NCBI RefSeq assembly: GCF_018619475.1
Contig: NZ_JAHFZG010000015.1
Location: 1 to 64,000, forward strand
DNA: 64,000 nucleotides
Direction: 5' to 3'
Origin: Rhodomicrobium sp. Az07
GTDB lineage: Bacteria; Pseudomonadota; Alphaproteobacteria; Rhizobiales; Rhodomicrobiaceae
The translations under genes were made by a program, and so were the position numbers. Below the pieces are notes generated by a model, which did no database searches, was not told the origin of the DNA, and saw only the letters and a program-made list of their open reading frames with translations. Below are positions 28,349 to 39,517 of the stretch, piece after piece (position 1 is the first letter of the stretch; each line of letters opens with the position of its first letter).

Positions 28349-30103
28349 TCAGATACGCAGACGGCGGTCGGCAAACCCGTACAACCGTCGCCACAAGACA
28401 CGGTTGAGCACGACGACGAAAACCGACATCACGCCGACGCCGAGCACGACGCGGTGGAAATCGCCCGCAGCGGTCGCGTTTGCGATATAGGCGCCAAGGC
28501 CCTGAGCCTCCACCTTCGTATCGCCCCAGCTCACAGCCTCGGCGATAATGCTGGCGTTCCAGGAACCGCCGGACGCCGTGAGCGCGCCCGTCACGTAATA
28601 CGGCAGGATGCCGGGCAGCATCACCTTGCGCCACCAGAGCCACCCCCTCACCCGGTATAACTCCGACGCCTCGCCAAGGTCGCGCGGGAACACGCTCGCG
28701 CCCGCGATCACGTTGAAGAGGATATACCACTGGGTACCGAGGATGATGAGCGGAGAAAGCCAGATGTTCGGATCGAGCTTCCATGCGACGATGCCCATCA
28801 CCACGAATGGAAACAGCACGTTCGCCGGAAAGGCCGCGAGAAACTGCGCCAGCGGCTGGATGCGCTCGGCGAGTTTGGGGCGAAGGCCGATATAGACGCC
28901 GACCGGCACCCAGATAAGGCTGGCGATTGCGATCAGGATCATCACGCGCACGAAGGTGATGCAGCCGTCCGTCACAGCCTGAACGAGGTCGGAAAAGCCG
29001 AGCGTCGCGCGGATATACTCGACGATGGACCACAACGCCCAGACGACGACGCCCGCCAGCGCGATGTTGAACGCGATGTCGAGCGCCTTCCTCGCCACGC
29101 CTCCAACCTTCGGTTCGGGGATTTGCCGCGACAGCGTGCTTACGCCGCCGCCGAACAGGCCCGCGACCTTGCTTAGAAGGCCGTTGATGACCTGAATAAG
29201 CCGCGTGCGCCGCACAAGGTCGAGCACCCACGAGCGCGGCTGATCCTGCGAAGCGACGAGTTCCACTCGGAATTTATCCGACCACGCCACCACGGGGCGG
29301 AACAGAAGCTGGTCGTACAGCAGGATGACGACCGCCATCGCGCCGACCGCCCAGCCCACCGCCCCGATGTTCTTTTGCTCGATGGCAAGCGCGATGTAAG
29401 AGCCGATGCCGGGCAGCGTGACGGTCGTGTCCCCGACCGAGATGGCTTCCGACGCCACCACGAAGAACCAGCCGCCCGACATCGACATCATCATGTTCCA
29501 GACGAGGCCGGGCGTCGCGAAGGGCACTTCGAGCTTCCAGAAGCGCTGCCACGGCGTGAGGCGGAATTGCGCCGTCACCTCCTCCAGATCGCGCGGCACG
29601 GTCTTGAGCGACTGGTAGAACGAGAATGTCATGTTCCACGCCTGACTCGTGAAGATCGCGAAGATCGCCGCGAGTTCCGCGCCAAGCTGGCTACCGGGAA
29701 ACAGGTTCAGGAAGAAGATCACGGTAAAGGTGAGGAAGCCCAGCACCGGGACCGATTGCAGGATGTCGAGCGCCGGAATGATGACGCGCTCGGCCTTGCG
29801 GCTCTTGGCGGCGAGCGGCGCGACGATGAAGGTGAACAGGAGCGAGAAGCCGAGCGCCGCGAACATGCGAAGTGTCGTGAGCAGCGCGTATTGCGGCAGA
29901 TTTGCCGGATCGAGCGAGACGGGGTGCGCTTCGAGCCCCGTCAGCGGCTGCTGCATCGTCTTCGCGCCGTGCGCTATGGCGACGAGAACCGCGCCGACCG
30001 CCAGAAACACCACCACGTCGTAGCGATTCGGCCACGCCTGCGCGACGGTCGCGGAAATAGTGGCAATACGGCGGTTGCCGGCGGACTGTGGCGTCGTCAT
30101 CAT
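28349..30103 (-). CDS. ABC transporter permease with two fused BPD domains
   Basis: Inner-membrane permease of 584 residues made of two BPD_transp_1 domains in tandem, so one polypeptide supplies both transmembrane halves. The first EAA-like loop is in 'SLKTVPRDLEEVTAQFRLTP' (about 195) and the second in 'ASVFPRDLGEASELYRVRG' (about 480). A linker at about 310-350 joins them. It pairs with the NitT/TauT-type ATPase encoded next. No substrate-binding protein of that type is in the cluster. The ATG at 30103 was used instead of an upstream codon at 30229, which would add residues with no membrane or family character. Confidence 0.9.
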   Translation of the reverse strand: MMTTPQSAGNRRIATISATVAQAWPNRYDVVVFLAVGAVLVAIAHGAKTMQQPLTGLEAHPVSLDPANLPQYALLTTLRMFAALGFSLLFTFIVAPLAAKSRKAERVIIPALDILQSVPVLGFLTFTVIFFLNLFPGSQLGAELAAIFAIFTSQAWNMTFSFYQSLKTVPRDLEEVTAQFRLTPWQRFWKLEVPFATPGLVWNMMMSMSGGWFFVVASEAISVGDTTVTLPGIGSYIALAIEQKNIGAVGWAVGAMAVVILLYDQLLFRPVVAWSDKFRVELVASQDQPRSWVLDLVRRTRLIQVINGLLSKVAGLFGGGVSTLSRQIPEPKVGGVARKALDIAFNIALAGVVVWALWSIVEYIRATLGFSDLVQAVTDGCITFVRVMILIAIASLIWVPVGVYIGLRPKLAERIQPLAQFLAAFPANVLFPFVVMGIVAWKLDPNIWLSPLIILGTQWYILFNVIAGASVFPRDLGEASELYRVRGWLWWRKVMLPGILPYYVTGALTASGGSWNASIIAEAVSWGDTKVEAQGLGAYIANATAAGDFHRVVLGVGVMSVFVVVLNRVLWRRLYGFADRRLRI

Positions 30104-30513
30104 CGCGCCTCGCTTCCATGTTTGAGGCTGTCGGCTTCGGATCGAAGCGTCGCCCCCTGACCTTGCCTGATGGGTTCCGCCGACCGGGAGCCGGGAAAGT
30201 GACAGATGATTGCGTAGGAGGTGTCGCACACTCGCGCAAAAAGTGTGTGAAGCCGAAGCTTTTCTGGAAGGCGATGAATGCGCCGTGCTTTTCTGTCAAC
30301 TCCGTATGTGCGCGATCCGTAGGGAGCGAGTGCGACGATGTGCGGAAAAGGCTGTCTTGTTGCAGCCGGAATCTCGTTGCCTTCTACCAGGGGAGACCGT
30401 CAGCCCAGTTGAATCTGCCATTTGCTTCGTCCTCGCTGTCCTCCCTCACATCAAATACCAACCTCAACTGCACTGGATTCAATGTTGTGTTGCTGGTGCT
30501 CAGGCGCAGGCGT
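30104..30513. other. non-coding stretch upstream of the permease gene
   Basis: About 410 bp between the divergent permease gene and a possible small reading frame. It contains the inverted repeat CACACT-N9-AGTGTG at 30227-30247, a plausible operator. I see no RNA gene and no convincing protein. Confidence 0.4.
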
Positions 30514-31023
30514 TTGTTGAACGCGCGCAGCAAGATCGATCGACCGTTTCGCAAGAGCGCCAAGCGTTTCAACGAAAGGTGGGCGAGCCGCCTCGCCGCC
30601 GTGATGGCGATTGCGGTCGGTGTTTCCCTCACGGCCCACGGCTCGTTCGCCGCGCAAAGCGTGGCGCCGGCCTTGGCGATAAACCTCGCGGATAACGCAC
30701 CCGACGACCTGACCGATGGTGCGGCTGATTCGTTCCCCCGCAAGCGTCTGGTCGTCCCGGTACGCCATCAAAGGCTGACATCCGGCAACAACGAGCGCGC
30801 CGAGGCAGGAAGAAACTTCGCCTCTCGCCTCAAGCGCAAGCAGGGCCGAAGCATCGCGCGCAAGAAGCGTCGCTTCCGCCAACAGCAGGCATGGCTTGTA
30901 AGGCAGCGGCGCATCATGAGGCAGAAGCGGGCGGCGGCGCGGGCACGCCAGTACGCGGCCGCGCGTCGTCATGCCGGGAAGCGGTACCGAAAAGCCCCGC
31001 GCAGGATTCGCGCGCTGAAATGA
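30514..31023 (+). CDS. possible small, very basic exported protein (hypothetical)
   Basis: Unrecognised reading frame of about 169 codons. After a basic N-region it has a plausible signal peptide ('RLAAVMAIAVGVSLTAHGSFA'). The remainder is strongly basic, with dense Arg/Lys/Gln clusters from about residue 100 to the end ('RKKRRFRQQQ', 'RRIMRQKRAAARARQ'). No family is recognised. The start is uncertain: TTG at 30514 or 30517 and GTG at 30496 are in frame, without a strong ribosome-binding site. Basic composition can also arise by chance in GC-rich DNA, so I rate this as possible only. It lies 127 bp upstream of the metH gene. Confidence 0.35.
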   Translation: MLNARSKIDRPFRKSAKRFNERWASRLAAVMAIAVGVSLTAHGSFAAQSVAPALAINLADNAPDDLTDGAADSFPRKRLVVPVRHQRLTSGNNERAEAGRNFASRLKRKQGRSIARKKRRFRQQQAWLVRQRRIMRQKRAAARARQYAAARRHAGKRYRKAPRRIRALK

Positions 31024-31150
31024 GGCTCGTCCGCCCGCGGCGAAGCAGCGGCCGACGCGGATAGGCGCAGCCGCTGATTTCGCTTGAAAGTTTTCGCGGG
31101 CCTCACCAAGGTTCTTGCTCGCCGCACAGGCGTTAAGGACAAGTCGAGAC

Positions 31151-33832
<2,682 letters not shown>

Positions 33833-33844
33833 TGGGCCGCCCAC

Positions 33845-35830
33845 TCAGTCAGTGCGGACTTTCCGGATCAGGCCACTGAACAGCGCGACCGCCAAAATGC
33901 TCACAATCGCGCCGAAAGCGAGTTCCGCATAAACAACAAATTCGGTGGCTTGTTCGTACGTTTTGATAGAACCGATATACGGCAATGTAAGTGTGACCTC
34001 CTGCCTTACGGGCACCCAGCTTTTCTCCTGAAAAAGATCGATGACGGGAAGAAGAACGTTAAAGGAATATATATACGGATCGAAGCGTGGGTATTCCTTA
34101 ACGTGTTTTTCGAGACACTCGTGCCATGTTCCCGGTTGTTTGCCAACTTGCTGCGGATGCACGCAAGTTCGCACCTCATATTGGAGCAAGACCTGTGAAT
34201 CTCTGGGCGCGAAAGCGCCCTGTTCTCTTCCATAATCATAAAAAAAACCACATAGGATTGCGATCGGGATCATAAACCACAAGACGCGTAGCGGTCGGTA
34301 GCCGTATCCCATCAGCCATCCGGCTGTAACTGCAGAAAAAATTGCAGATAAGGCAGGGATCAACCTCCACCATTTAGCCCATCTGCTCCGATGCAGGCGC
34401 TTCTCGCGCTTAATTGCCAATACCCGAACGTCTTCCGGATGCCCCATGTTTTTCAGAACCTTGATCAGCTGTTCGAACGGTTGTGGCCGAAAGTCCTTTC
34501 CCATATGCCGCTTTGGCTGGCGATTTAACCACTCCATGCGCGTCTTTGCGTCTCGTGGAGCATCACCGCCTAGTCTTTCATAAGTAAACCCATCCATATG
34601 GATAACATTGGGCAACTCCTTATCTTTGGTAATTTGAGGCCAGCTTTGTTTGCTGTCCACCAGAAGGCGAACGGACGTCCCTTTCAGGTCTAGCGATCCG
34701 GCGAAAAAAGCTGGGGTTGCGTGCTCGTCATCTTCAGGTTCACCCGCCCTCGTTAGCTTGAGCGCTGCTCTTATGTCGGCGTTAACAAGCGACAAAGCAT
34801 CCATTGCGACATTCTGTTCGTCGGATCCGAGATCTGTTCCTTTGATGCCCGGAATCACTCTGAATGCACCACCGACACAATTCATTGCCCCCGAAATTTT
34901 GGTGCCGTTGAATTCGACTTTCCCAACGCTTTCGAAGCCGCGGTTAAGATAGACATTCCCGCCGATTTGGGATCGCGAGAACCTCAGCGAAACCGGCGCT
35001 ATTTCCGAGTTATGCTTGAATCTTCCCCCGCCGCAGTCCACATCGCCCCCGATGTCGGCTCCAGTGAATGTCAGTTCACCTGTGCTTGTTGCCGATCGAA
35101 AAACGACATTTCCGCCGATTCTGGCGCGGTAGGCGCTCAACGCGCGCACAGTATTTGTCTTCGGATCTTCTTCGGGAAACGACCCAAAATGCCCATTCTC
35201 GCAATCCAGAGATCCAGTAATAGTTGCATCGTCCATAATTACATTAAACTCAGTATTGATACCTTTAAGATATAGTTTACCGCCGATAAATGCGGTTTCC
35301 AATAGGATCGAGAATTTTTTGTCTTTATTGCCGTCTTCGTATTTTCTTATCGTGGAATTAGCAAAGCTTAGCGATCCTGTCACCTTGATACCAAAAAGAT
35401 GCGCCCCTGAGTCGACTGTACTAGTCCAGACAAGAAGATCTCCGTTAACTTTCGCACCATATCCGCGAATCGCCTTGACGTAACAGCAATCGAGATGGAT
35501 CGTTCCCGTTTCGGCGTCGGCAAAGGAAAGATCTCCGTTGATCGTGGTTTTCACCATATGCAGCGGTCTCAGCTTCGATACGCCATCAAGATTGATGGAT
35601 CCTTCGATGTAACCTCCAGTTATTTGAACCCCGCTTTCGTGATTCCCTATCTGGAGAAGAAGCGCACGCACCAATTCGGCGCGGATCGTGTTATTTTGAC
35701 CGGCTTGGTCGGGGCGTTCCTCTCCGAGTTCGCACCACTTCCCTTTTCTCGCGCATGCCAACAATTTCACTTCCGCCTGCGAACGAGGTTTTAAAGCGCT
35801 AAATGTGGACAAAATGCCCCCCCCCAACAA
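33845..35830 (-). CDS. membrane protein with repeated beta-helix region, function unknown
   Basis: Protein of 661 residues. Residues about 60-395 contain short repeats with the pattern I-G-G-N/D-V-x-x-x..G-x-V/L-x-F-x-G-A-x-I, e.g. 'ARIGGNVVFRSATSTGELTF', 'ADIGGDVDCGGGRF' and 'SQIGGNVYLNRGFESVGKVEF'. These suggest a right-handed beta-helix like pentapeptide or bactofilin repeats. A linker 'QPFEQLIKVLKNMGHPEDVRVLAIKREK' (abridged: F-E-Q-L..L-x-x-M-G-H) precedes two membrane helices at about 488-508 and 512-531, with a last one at about 629-656. The DNA is clearly more AT-rich than its neighbours, with many non-preferred codons, so it was probably acquired. No enzyme motif is visible. Confidence 0.8.
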   Translation of the reverse strand: MLGGGILSTFSALKPRSQAEVKLLACARKGKWCELGEERPDQAGQNNTIRAELVRALLLQIGNHESGVQITGGYIEGSINLDGVSKLRPLHMVKTTINGDLSFADAETGTIHLDCCYVKAIRGYGAKVNGDLLVWTSTVDSGAHLFGIKVTGSLSFANSTIRKYEDGNKDKKFSILLETAFIGGKLYLKGINTEFNVIMDDATITGSLDCENGHFGSFPEEDPKTNTVRALSAYRARIGGNVVFRSATSTGELTFTGADIGGDVDCGGGRFKHNSEIAPVSLRFSRSQIGGNVYLNRGFESVGKVEFNGTKISGAMNCVGGAFRVIPGIKGTDLGSDEQNVAMDALSLVNADIRAALKLTRAGEPEDDEHATPAFFAGSLDLKGTSVRLLVDSKQSWPQITKDKELPNVIHMDGFTYERLGGDAPRDAKTRMEWLNRQPKRHMGKDFRPQPFEQLIKVLKNMGHPEDVRVLAIKREKRLHRSRWAKWWRLIPALSAIFSAVTAGWLMGYGYRPLRVLWFMIPIAILCGFFYDYGREQGAFAPRDSQVLLQYEVRTCVHPQQVGKQPGTWHECLEKHVKEYPRFDPYIYSFNVLLPVIDLFQEKSWVPVRQEVTLTLPYIGSIKTYEQATEFVVYAELAFGAIVSILAVALFSGLIRKVRTD

Positions 35831-35902
35831 AATGCTTATATAAATGCCCTACCATCTTTTAACTCAGTATACGGAAACCTGCAACCTGGATCGGGAAAGT
35901 AG

Positions 35903-37792
35903 ATGAGTAAGAGCACCTTAGCTTTCGGCCACTGGCCCTCGCCCATCACCGCCGAGGCTGTCGCGGCGGGCGCGCTGCGCTTCGGGCGCGTCGAGGCGAA
36001 GGACGGCGCGGTCTACTGGAGCGAAAGCCGCCCTGCCGAAAAGGGCCGCTCGCCCGTGCTGCGGTGGGCGGCGACGGACGGCGTTACGGAACTTCTGCCG
36101 CCGCCGTGGTCGGCGCGCTCGCGCGTGCATGAATATGGCGGCGGCGAGTTTACCGTGGCGGGCGGCGCGCTCTATTTCGTGAACGACGCCGACCAGGATC
36201 TTTTCGAAGCTCGGCTGACGCCGGAGGGCGCCGCCGCGCCGCGCCGCCTCACCGAACTGCCGGATACGCGCTTCGCCGACATGACGCTCGACGCGGGCCG
36301 TGAGCGGCTCATCGCCGTGGGCGAGACGCATCGCGGCGCTGGCGAACCTGTGAACGCGCTGTGGTCGATACCGCTCGATGGCAGCGGCCCGCGCGTCCTC
36401 GTCGAAGGGCACGACTTCTACGCTAGCCCGCGCATCAGCCCCGACGGCTCGCTTCTGGCATACCTCGCGTGGAAACTGCCGCATATGCCGTGGGACGCGG
36501 CGGAATTGTACGTCGCGCATCTCGCGCCCGATGGCGCGGTTTCCGGCGTGGTGAAGGTGGCGGGCGGCGGCGGCACGGCGTGCTTTCAGCCGGAGTGGAC
36601 GGGCGAGGCTCTGCTCTTCGTTTGGGATACGGGCGGCGCGGGCAATCTGTGGCGCTGGATGGAGGCGTCCGCTCCGATCCGGATCACGCGGCTCGACGGC
36701 GATCTTTCGTTGCCGCTGTGGGTGTTCAATCAGGCGAGCTATGCGCTGCTCGGCGGCGGCAAGGCGCGGCTGTCCTATGTCGACAAGGGCGAGACGCGCG
36801 CGGCGCTGTTCGACCTTGAAACCGGCGCGCTTGCGCCGCTCGCCTCGCCGTTCACCTCGGTTGGCGCGGTATCGGCCGACGGCGACCTGACCGCGTTCGT
36901 TGCCATGGCCGACGACGAACCGCTGTGCGTCGTGGCCGAGGCGGGCGGCGCCGCGCCCGCTATCATACGTCGAAGCTCGATGCTCGCCATCGCCGCAGGC
37001 TTCATCCTGCCACCGCAGCGCCTTGAAATTCCGAGCCCTTCCGGCCCGGTCTACGGCCTCTATTATCCGCCCGCCAACCCGGACGCCCTTGGGCCGGACG
37101 GCGCGCAGCCGCCGCTCATCGTCAACCTGCATGGCGGCCCGACAGGCGCCGCGCAGCGGGGGATGAAGGCAAAAACGCTGTTCTACACCTCGCGCGGTTT
37201 CGGTTGGCTCGACCTCGACTATTCGGGCAGCGTCGGCTATGGCCGCGACTATCGCGACCGGCTCAAGGGCGCGTGGGGCGTTGCCGATGTCGCCGACACG
37301 GTCGCCGCGGCGGAATACGCGGCGGCGAGCGGCCTCGCCGATCCACGCGCGATCTTCGTCACGGGCGGCAGCGCGGGCGGCTTCACGGTTCTGATGGCAA
37401 TCGCAACGTCAAACGCGTTTCGCGGTGCCGCGAGCTATTACGGCGTGGCCGATCTCATCGGCTTGCAGGAGACGACGCACAAATTCGAACAAGGCTATCT
37501 CGAAACGCTGCTTGGCGCGACGCTCAAAGCCGACCCCGACCTCTATCGCGCGCGGTCGGCGCTGACGCATGCCGACGCGATCGAGACGCCGCTGATCCTG
37601 TTTCAGGGCGCGGAAGACAAGGTCGTGCCGAAAGCGCAGTCGCTCTCCATCGCCGACGCGCTTCGGGCGAAAGGCGTGCCCGTCGCGTATCACGAGTTCG
37701 AAGGCGAAGGGCATGGCTTTCGGCGGGCGGAGACGATCACGACGTGCCTTGAGCTTGAGCTGGATTTCTATCGCGGGCTGCTCGTGGGGTGA
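35903..37792 (+). CDS. S9 family serine peptidase (prolyl oligopeptidase type)
   Basis: Peptidase of 629 residues. A beta-propeller region (about 1-370) with repeated Asp-Gly turns ('SPDGSLLAYLAWKLPHMPWD', abridged) is followed by the alpha/beta-hydrolase domain. The nucleophile is in 'VTGGSAGGFTVL' (G-x-S-x-G-G, about 485). Asp is expected in 'FQGAEDKVVP' (about 575) and His in 'EFEGEGHGFRRAE' (about 607). The 'PLIVNLHGGPTG' oxyanion strand is present. It fits the S9C acylaminoacyl-peptidase group. No signal peptide is seen, so it is likely cytoplasmic. Convergent with the DUF2237 gene, 7 bp apart. Confidence 0.93.
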   Translation: MSKSTLAFGHWPSPITAEAVAAGALRFGRVEAKDGAVYWSESRPAEKGRSPVLRWAATDGVTELLPPPWSARSRVHEYGGGEFTVAGGALYFVNDADQDLFEARLTPEGAAAPRRLTELPDTRFADMTLDAGRERLIAVGETHRGAGEPVNALWSIPLDGSGPRVLVEGHDFYASPRISPDGSLLAYLAWKLPHMPWDAAELYVAHLAPDGAVSGVVKVAGGGGTACFQPEWTGEALLFVWDTGGAGNLWRWMEASAPIRITRLDGDLSLPLWVFNQASYALLGGGKARLSYVDKGETRAALFDLETGALAPLASPFTSVGAVSADGDLTAFVAMADDEPLCVVAEAGGAAPAIIRRSSMLAIAAGFILPPQRLEIPSPSGPVYGLYYPPANPDALGPDGAQPPLIVNLHGGPTGAAQRGMKAKTLFYTSRGFGWLDLDYSGSVGYGRDYRDRLKGAWGVADVADTVAAAEYAAASGLADPRAIFVTGGSAGGFTVLMAIATSNAFRGAASYYGVADLIGLQETTHKFEQGYLETLLGATLKADPDLYRARSALTHADAIETPLILFQGAEDKVVPKAQSLSIADALRAKGVPVAYHEFEGEGHGFRRAETITTCLELELDFYRGLLVG

Positions 37793-37799
37793 GCGCAGT

Positions 37800-38186
37800 T
37801 TACGAAAGGTCGATCGCGTGGCGCTTCAGATCGGCGAGCGAAACGATGTCCAGCGCGTTCTGATGCGTGGCCGCCAGCACGACTTTCGGCGCCTTGCCCG
37901 CCGATAAAGCCTGTGCCCATCGCGCCGCGCACAGACACCAGCGGTCGCCCGCCTTGAGGCCGGGGAAGCCGAATTCCGGAACGGGCGTGGACAGGTCGTT
38001 TCCGGCCGCCTTCGAGAAGGCGAGAAACTCGTCGGTCATCACCACGCAGACGGTGTGCGATCCGACATCCTCGGGGCTCGTGTTGCAGCATCCGTCGCGG
38101 AAATAACCGGTCAGCGGCGACAGCGAGCACGGCGATAGCGGCTCACCGAAGACGTTTTTCTGCGGGTCCGGCCTTTGATTGAGCAT
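37800..38186 (-). CDS. DUF2237 family protein
   Basis: Small cysteine-rich protein of about 128 residues matching DUF2237, a family of unknown function common in bacteria. Conserved features are 'NVFGEPLSPCSLSPLTGYFRDGCC' (abridged: N-V-x-G-x-P-L..C..T-G-F/Y-x-R-D-G-C-C), 'GSHTVCVVMTDEFLAFSK', and 'PGLKAGDRWCLCAARW', followed by 'VVLAATHQNAL'. Several cysteines could bind a metal. The ATG at 38186 is chosen by family length, with an in-frame ATG at 38225 as an alternative. It is convergent with the S9 peptidase gene. Confidence 0.88.
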   Translation of the reverse strand: MLNQRPDPQKNVFGEPLSPCSLSPLTGYFRDGCCNTSPEDVGSHTVCVVMTDEFLAFSKAAGNDLSTPVPEFGFPGLKAGDRWCLCAARWAQALSAGKAPKVVLAATHQNALDIVSLADLKRHAIDLS

Positions 38187-38306
38187 GTCACGCACGATTC
38201 GCTCCGTGTGATGGGGACGAGGCATCGCACGCGCCGTCGATTTTGACTGGTTTCCTGCAGGCGGCTTCACCGATCTGATCGCGATTCCATCAGATCGGAA
38301 CGGGCT

Positions 38307-38738
38307 CTAGCCGCTCTTCTTCCTCGTCGGTTCCAGCCTGACGAGAACGTCGATCCTGGCGATCTGCGTGCCCGCTGGCGGCTCCGGCAGATGTTCAACC
38401 TTGATATCGGCTGTATCGATATCGACAAGGGAGCCGTTTTTTTCGAAGAAAAAGTGAAAGTGATCGTTAATCTTGGTATCGAAATACGTCTTCGAGCTTT
38501 CGATGGCTACTTCGCGCAGGATGCCCGCTTCGACGAACTGGTGCAGCGTGTTGTAAACGGTTGCGAGAGAGACGGGCACACCGTTCCTGACCGCCTCGGC
38601 ATGAATATCCTCGGCGGTGAAATGCCAGTCTCCTCGCCCGAAAAGCAACTCCGCGAGCGCGACGCGTTGACGCGTCGGGCGCAAGCCCGTGAGGCGCAAT
38701 CTTTCTATGGGGAGTTCCGGTATATTGTCAGACATCAC
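38307..38738 (-). CDS. irr: Irr family iron-response regulator
   Basis: Fur-superfamily regulator of 143 residues, the classical Irr that sits divergent from fabA in Hyphomicrobiales. DNA-binding segments are 'LRLTGLRPTRQRVALAELLF' and 'VSLATVYNTLHQFVEAGIL'. The histidine cluster 'NDHFHFFFEKNGSLVDID' (about 91-108) matches the haem-sensing region of Irr. No N-terminal Cys-Pro haem regulatory motif is present, so it is not the Bradyrhizobium type. Irr represses or activates iron genes and is degraded or inactivated by haem. I found no clear ICE-box palindrome in the 194-bp irr-fabA intergenic region. A paralogue is encoded at 18348-18794. Confidence 0.93.
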   Translation of the reverse strand: MMSDNIPELPIERLRLTGLRPTRQRVALAELLFGRGDWHFTAEDIHAEAVRNGVPVSLATVYNTLHQFVEAGILREVAIESSKTYFDTKINDHFHFFFEKNGSLVDIDTADIKVEHLPEPPAGTQIARIDVLVRLEPTRKKSG

Positions 38739-38932
38739 TTGGCATTCCGTCGCGATCCACCTTGTAGTATAGGTAGCGACGCCTTAACTCGCAAGCGCCG
38801 CCCAAGGCCCGGAAGGCCGATTGCAACGATGGCGTGGGGTTGCGAGCACCGAAAGGTGTGATAGTTACGGGATGTGACAGTTTAGCGACGGCCTGCCGCC
38901 GAGCAGGCATGATGACTATCTAAAGAGGAAAT

Positions 38933-39469
38933 ATGTCCGAGCGGCGCCACAGCTACGACTATGAGGACTTGCTCGCCTGCGGTCGCGGCGAACTATTCGG
39001 GCCCGGAAACGCACAATTGCCGCTTCCGCCCATGCTGATGTTCGACCGCATTACGAGCATCTCCGAAACCGCTGGAGAGCACGGCAAGGGGCATGTCATT
39101 GCCGAACTGGATGTCCGGCCGGACCTCTGGTTCTTCGATTGCCACTTCAAGGGCGACCCTGTGATGCCCGGTTGTCTCGGCCTCGACGGACTTTGGCAAT
39201 TGCTGGGCTTCTTTCTCGGCTGGGGCGGATCGCCCGGTCGCGGCCGCGCTTTCGGTTGCGGCGAAGTGAAGTTCACGGGCATGGTCGTGCCGACGGTGAA
39301 GAAGCTCGAATATATCGTCGACCTGAAGCGCGTCATCCGCCGCAAGCTGACGCTCGGCGTTGGCGACGGCATTCTCAAGGCCGACGGCGCGATCATTTAT
39401 TCCGCCAAGGATCTCCGCGTGGGCTTGTTTACCGACGCGAACGTAGGCATTGAAGCGGCGGCTGGCTGA
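38933..39469 (+). CDS. fabA: 3-hydroxydecanoyl-ACP dehydratase/isomerase
   Basis: Introduces the cis double bond in unsaturated fatty acid synthesis by dehydrating 3-hydroxydecanoyl-ACP and isomerising the product. The 178-residue protein has the catalytic His in '[20 protein letters not shown]' (about 70-84, abridged H-F-x-G-D-P-V-M-P-G) and the catalytic Asp within '[15 protein letters not shown]'. The ATG has an AAAGAGGAAA site just upstream. First gene of the fabA-fabB-fabI-GNAT set, with 48 bp to fabB. Divergent from irr, a constant arrangement in the order. Confidence 0.96.
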   Translation: MSERRHSYDYEDLLACGRGELFGPGNAQLPLPPMLMFDRITSISETAGEHGKGHVIAELDVRPDLWFFDCHFKGDPVMPGCLGLDGLWQLLGFFLGWGGSPGRGRAFGCGEVKFTGMVVPTVKKLEYIVDLKRVIRRKLTLGVGDGILKADGAIIYSAKDLRVGLFTDANVGIEAAAG

Positions 39470-39517
39470 GTCTCCGCGCCGAGCCTTTCAACAAATGCGA
39501 CAACGTGGGGTCAAGAC

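Noticed and set aside
31061-31150. Possible SAM-II-like riboswitch before metH
   Set aside because: Short pieces such as CTGATTT, CTTGC and TTAAGGACAAG recall the motif, but the helices do not pair properly and the spacing is wrong. A covariance-model search would decide.
38739-38932. Search for an Irr binding site (ICE box) between irr and fabA
   Set aside because: No TTTAGAA-N6-TTCTAAA-like palindrome was found; I therefore list no operator there.
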